Shown in pieces: positions 6,826-9,003 of a DNA stretch of 9,003 nucleotides (positions are counted from its first letter, which is position 1; each line of letters opens with the position of its first letter). Under the pieces are notes generated by a model. It worked only from the letters and a program-made list of their open reading frames with translations, was not told the origin of the DNA and did not search any database. The position numbers were made by a program, and so were the translations under genes. The stretch is from Chitinophagales bacterium (lineage in GTDB: Bacteria > Bacteroidota > Bacteroidia > Chitinophagales > JADIYW01): positions 1 to 9,003 of the forward strand of contig JADLAH010000030.1 of NCBI GenBank assembly GCA_020848315.1. Direction: 5' to 3'.

Positions 6826-8057
6826 AAGAATTTTGCAATCAGTACGCTGATGTCGTCGTTGAAGAGAACATTCCCTTTGAATTTGCTGAGGAAATCGTAG
6901 AGTTTTTTGTTGAAGATCTCCGGACTTAATTTGTGGTTGGACTGAACAAATTTCATCAGTCTGTCTGTGCCGAATTGTTCTCCGTCCTCATTTTCCAGTT
7001 CTGTCAGTCCGTCCGTAAAGGTAACAATAGTAGTGTTGGGTTGTATGGTTTTTCTGCCGAATTCCATCTTGGGCAATTCCTCAAAAATACCAATCAGTGT
7101 GGTGCCTTTTTCCAATAGCTCACATTCCGTCTCATTAATCAGTATAGGAGGAACGTGGCCGGCATTCAGGTATAGCAATTCTTTGGTGAGCAGATTGTAT
7201 TTGCCCATGAATAGTGTGATAAAATTTTCCCCGTTGGTGATGGAAAATATTTTCTGATTCAGTTTTTCGATGAGTTTTCTGCCGTGTAATTCCAGGGTGA
7301 GCGTAGCGTTCAGGTAAGCCTGCAAATTGGCCATCACCAGTGCAGCGGCGATTCCCTTACCCGAAATATCTCCGATGCAAAATACAAATTCGTCTTTGTT
7401 GATGTGAATGACATCATAGTAATCGCCGCCGATTCCCTTGAACGGAAGATACAAGCCCGAGAACTCATACATGTTGTTTTTGGGTAGTTTTTTGGGTATC
7501 AGCATGCCCTGCACTCTGGAGGCGAGATCGAGCTCTTTGTCGTATTGCTTCTTTTCCATTTCCCGGCGGAAAAGTCTTTTGTTTTCTACAGCTACCGTGA
7601 TGATATTGGTGAAAATCTGCGCAAACTCGAGCAGGTCGTCCTCCCGGTGCAATACATTGCTGCCCATTTCTCCCACTAAAGCGAGTGCCAACGGCTGCTG
7701 TTTGTGATAAACCGGAACGATGTACTTAAATCCGTCGAAAACAGCATGATCCGCTGCTTCTACGGCCTGTGCGGTTTTGTATTTTTCAAACTGCGCCTGA
7801 ACGGGAATGTAGAAGTCCGATTCGCCGGATTTCTCCCATACCACTCTTTTCCATGCCTGATCAAACATGAAAAGCGCAATCTCTTTTACCTGCAACTGCT
7901 CCTGAATGGTATAACGGAAAATCTGATAAAGTCCATCTGCAGACACGTTGTCATTGATGGCCTTGGTCGCCTCAAATAACGCATTCAGCTGATTGTTTTT
8001 CAGTTGTAACAATTCCTGTAGCGTCGCAGCATCACTTATGATTTCCGGTGAATTCAT
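6822..8057 (-). CDS. GAF-domain PP2C/SpoIIE-type serine phosphatase (RsbU-like)
   Basis: This 411-residue soluble protein has an amino-terminal GAF-like sensor domain (about 22-160), a charged helical linker (about 160-185, RREMEKKQYDKELDLASRVQ) and a carboxyl PP2C/SpoIIE phosphatase domain (about 190-411). Metal-binding acidic motifs are visible: GGDYYD (210-215), GDISGKG (229-235), FTDGLTE (347-353) and NDDIS (400-404). The catalytic set therefore appears intact. Relatives dephosphorylate anti-anti-sigma (STAS) proteins in partner-switching pathways, with the GAF domain sensing a ligand or partner. No signal peptide or membrane segment is seen, so it acts in the cytoplasm. No STAS protein or anti-sigma kinase is encoded in the window, so its target is unknown. 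It is 109 bp downstream of the peroxiredoxin gene on the same strand and ends tail-to-tail with the polymerase gene, sharing TTAA. Confidence 0.87.
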   Translation of the reverse strand: MNSPEIISDAATLQELLQLKNNQLNALFEATKAINDNVSADGLYQIFRYTIQEQLQVKEIALFMFDQAWKRVVWEKSGESDFYIPVQAQFEKYKTAQAVEAADHAVFDGFKYIVPVYHKQQPLALALVGEMGSNVLHREDDLLEFAQIFTNIITVAVENKRLFRREMEKKQYDKELDLASRVQGMLIPKKLPKNNMYEFSGLYLPFKGIGGDYYDVIHINKDEFVFCIGDISGKGIAAALVMANLQAYLNATLTLELHGRKLIEKLNQKIFSITNGENFITLFMGKYNLLTKELLYLNAGHVPPILINETECELLEKGTTLIGIFEELPKMEFGRKTIQPNTTIVTFTDGLTELENEDGEQFGTDRLMKFVQSNHKLSPEIFNKKLYDFLSKFKGNVLFNDDISVLIAKFF

Positions 8058-8096
8058 CTATGGAAAAATACGGAAACCGGATGTTCTATACAAGCA

Positions 8097-8130
8097 AATT
8101 CTTTTTTTTACCAAAGAATTCACTAATTCT
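8097..8130. repeat. Three-armed A/T-rich dyad in the bcp-phosphatase gap
   Basis: AATTCTTT (8097-8104) is the perfect reverse complement of AAAGAATT (8113-8120). In addition AGAATT (8115-8120) is the perfect reverse complement of AATTCT (8125-8130), so the middle arm can pair with either flank. The structure sits in the 109-bp gap (8058-8166) upstream of the phosphatase gene on the minus strand. It lacks a G/C-rich stem or a clean T-run, so it is not a convincing terminator; a protein-binding site is possible. The rest of the gap shows no clear promoter match. Confidence 0.4.
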
Positions 8131-8166
8131 ATGTAGATAATTCCCGCAGAAAGAAGCATTATCCGG

Positions 8167-8595
8167 TTACCCTTTCACCACTTCTAGCAGCTGTGCAGTG
8201 GAATCCTTAGTGTCTACCTTATCTATTACATGGGTAATTTTCCCTTTGCCATCAATGATAAATGTTGTGCGTAACACGCCTTCGTATTCCCTGCCCATAA
8301 ATTTTTTCTTTCCCCATACACCGTACGCATTAGCTACTGTTTTGTCGGTGTCTGCCACTAAGTGGAACGGTAGTTCGTATTTGGTTTTGAATTTCTCGTG
8401 TTTCTTTTCATCATCCGGACTTACGCCGATGATTTGAAAACCCTGCTTGGTCAGCGCGGTATAGTTGTCTCTGAAACTGCAGGCTTCTGCCGTACAGCCC
8501 GGGGTGTCGTCCTTTGGATAAAAATACAGTACTGTGGTGGTGTCTTTGAAAGATACTCCTTTGATTGCGGGTGCTTTGTCGCCTACTTGTAACAT
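8167..8595 (-). CDS. bcp: Bcp-type peroxiredoxin (thioredoxin-dependent thiol peroxidase)
   Basis: This is a 142-residue atypical 2-Cys peroxiredoxin of the Bcp/PrxQ class, which reduces hydrogen peroxide and organic hydroperoxides in the cytoplasm with thioredoxin as electron donor. The active-site stretch YPKDDTPGCTAEACSFRD holds the peroxidatic cysteine C34 (in PGCT), T31, and the resolving cysteine C39 five residues later, the helix-type spacing of Bcp. The conserved arginine is R109 in VLRTTFIID. The thioredoxin-like strand order is complete and the length is near the usual 150 residues. ATG 8595 is well supported because MLQVGDKAPA begins at the normal family position. It starts only 21 bp after the end of the M23-like gene on the same strand, so the two are probably co-transcribed, and 109 bp precede the phosphatase gene. 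Confidence 0.95.
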   Translation of the reverse strand: MLQVGDKAPAIKGVSFKDTTTVLYFYPKDDTPGCTAEACSFRDNYTALTKQGFQIIGVSPDDEKKHEKFKTKYELPFHLVADTDKTVANAYGVWGKKKFMGREYEGVLRTTFIIDGKGKITHVIDKVDTKDSTAQLLEVVKG

Positions 8596-8616
8596 GGTCT
8601 TTTATTTTGTGTGAAT

Positions 8617-9003
8617 TTAGTAAATAAATGCTTTCTGCAACACAGCAGTGTTGCCTGCTTTGTCTTTAACAATCATCTTCAGTATATGTTCACCTTTCGG
8701 ACAGTATTCGTCAAAAGCATAGCGAAGCCGGTTGTTTTTGGCGTCGTAGTAAAAATTCACCCATTGTCCGTCAATATAGCCATTCCATGATGCGATACCG
8801 GTTTGCCCGTCTTTGATAATGGCAACGATTTCATTATTCACAAAACAGCCTTGTTTTTCGTGATAGTCCGGCAGGAGAATAGATGGTGCCGTGGTGTCCA
8901 CTTTTGCATAGAATTCTCCCAACTGTCTGCTGCTCGCCGTGAGCCAGTGCTTGCGGTGTTGCGTGATGAGTGCGGACTCTTTTCCTTTTATGTCGCGGCA
9001 AAC
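8617..9003 (-). CDS. Carboxyl-terminal part of a probable M23 family metallopeptidase
   Basis: The frame is open from the right edge (codon at 9003-9001) to TAA at 8619-8617, giving 128 residues of an incomplete protein. An internal TTG at 8922 is not needed as a start, since reading continues upstream without a stop. The visible part looks like the beta-rich carboxyl domain found after the LytM/M23 catalytic domain in many Bacteroidota peptidases: VDTTAPSI, then a segment like IDGQWVNFYYDAKNNRLRY, then KGEHILKMIVKDKAGNTAVL, ending KAFIY. The pattern 'IDG-x-W-...-YDAKN-...-L-x-Y-x-FD' is the main reason for the call. The zinc-binding HxxxD and HxH motifs would lie beyond the window, so peptidase activity cannot be confirmed. 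Full-length relatives are secreted to the periplasm or outer envelope and cut peptidoglycan cross-links. The bcp gene follows after 21 bp. Confidence 0.68.
   Translation of the reverse strand, partial: VCRDIKGKESALITQHRKHWLTASSRQLGEFYAKVDTTAPSILLPDYHEKQGCFVNNEIVAIIKDGQTGIASWNGYIDGQWVNFYYDAKNNRLRYAFDEYCPKGEHILKMIVKDKAGNTAVLQKAFIY

Noticed and set aside
8075..8168. 8-bp inverted repeat AACCGGAT / ATCCGGTT on either side of the bcp-phosphatase gap
   Set aside because: The arms are about 78 bp apart, one overlaps the bcp stop codon, and the same 8-mer type occurs elsewhere in the window, so chance is the simplest explanation.
8617..8922. Treating the rightmost gene as a complete 101-residue protein starting at 8922
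   Set aside because: The codon there is TTG and the frame stays open to the window edge, with sequence that joins smoothly to the domain, so it is the end of a longer gene.

Overview
The window looks like chromosomal DNA of a member of the Bacteroidota, most likely near the Chitinophagales/Sphingobacteriia. The reasons are the TAnnTTTG-type -7 boxes before two genes, the lack of clear Shine-Dalgarno sites, the mid-range base composition, and protein styles typical of the phylum: the carboxyl domain of an M23 peptidase, a GAF-SpoIIE phosphatase and an ArgD-like aminotransferase. No rRNA, tRNA, CRISPR array, insertion sequence or phage gene was seen.

Left block (1-1763, minus strand): the first 51 codons of an amidase-signature protein run off the left edge. 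Behind it is a complete flavin-dependent Baeyer-Villiger-type monooxygenase (258-1763). A terminator-like hairpin lies between them, so they are probably separate transcription units. A perfect short palindrome sits just upstream of the amidase start.

Central block (1869-6825, plus strand): four tightly packed genes run in one direction. They encode a class III (ArgD-like) aminotransferase, a Wzx-type polysaccharide flippase whose ATG directly abuts the previous stop, a short Wzz-like chain-length protein, and a Wzy/WaaL-family O-antigen polymerase or ligase that overlaps the Wzz gene by 26 nt. The last three are the export, length-control and polymerisation/ligation parts of a Wzy-dependent surface glycan pathway. 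No glycosyltransferase is present, so the sugars must be assembled by genes elsewhere. The aminotransferase at the head could be an arginine/lysine biosynthesis enzyme that happens to be co-transcribed, or could supply an amino-bearing precursor; sequence alone does not decide.

Right block (6822-9003, minus strand): a GAF-linked PP2C/SpoIIE-type serine phosphatase, a Bcp-type peroxiredoxin, and the carboxyl end of a probable M23 metallopeptidase that enters from the right edge. The phosphatase and the polymerase converge and overlap at their stop codons (TTAA, 6822-6825), leaving no space for a terminator between them.

Nothing here amounts to a clearly new defence or mobile system. The points most worth a second look are the minimal Wzx-Wzz-Wzy cluster behind an aminotransferase, a promoter box placed so close to the aminotransferase ATG that its transcript may be leaderless, and a perfect 10-bp all-G/C hairpin inside the flippase gene.
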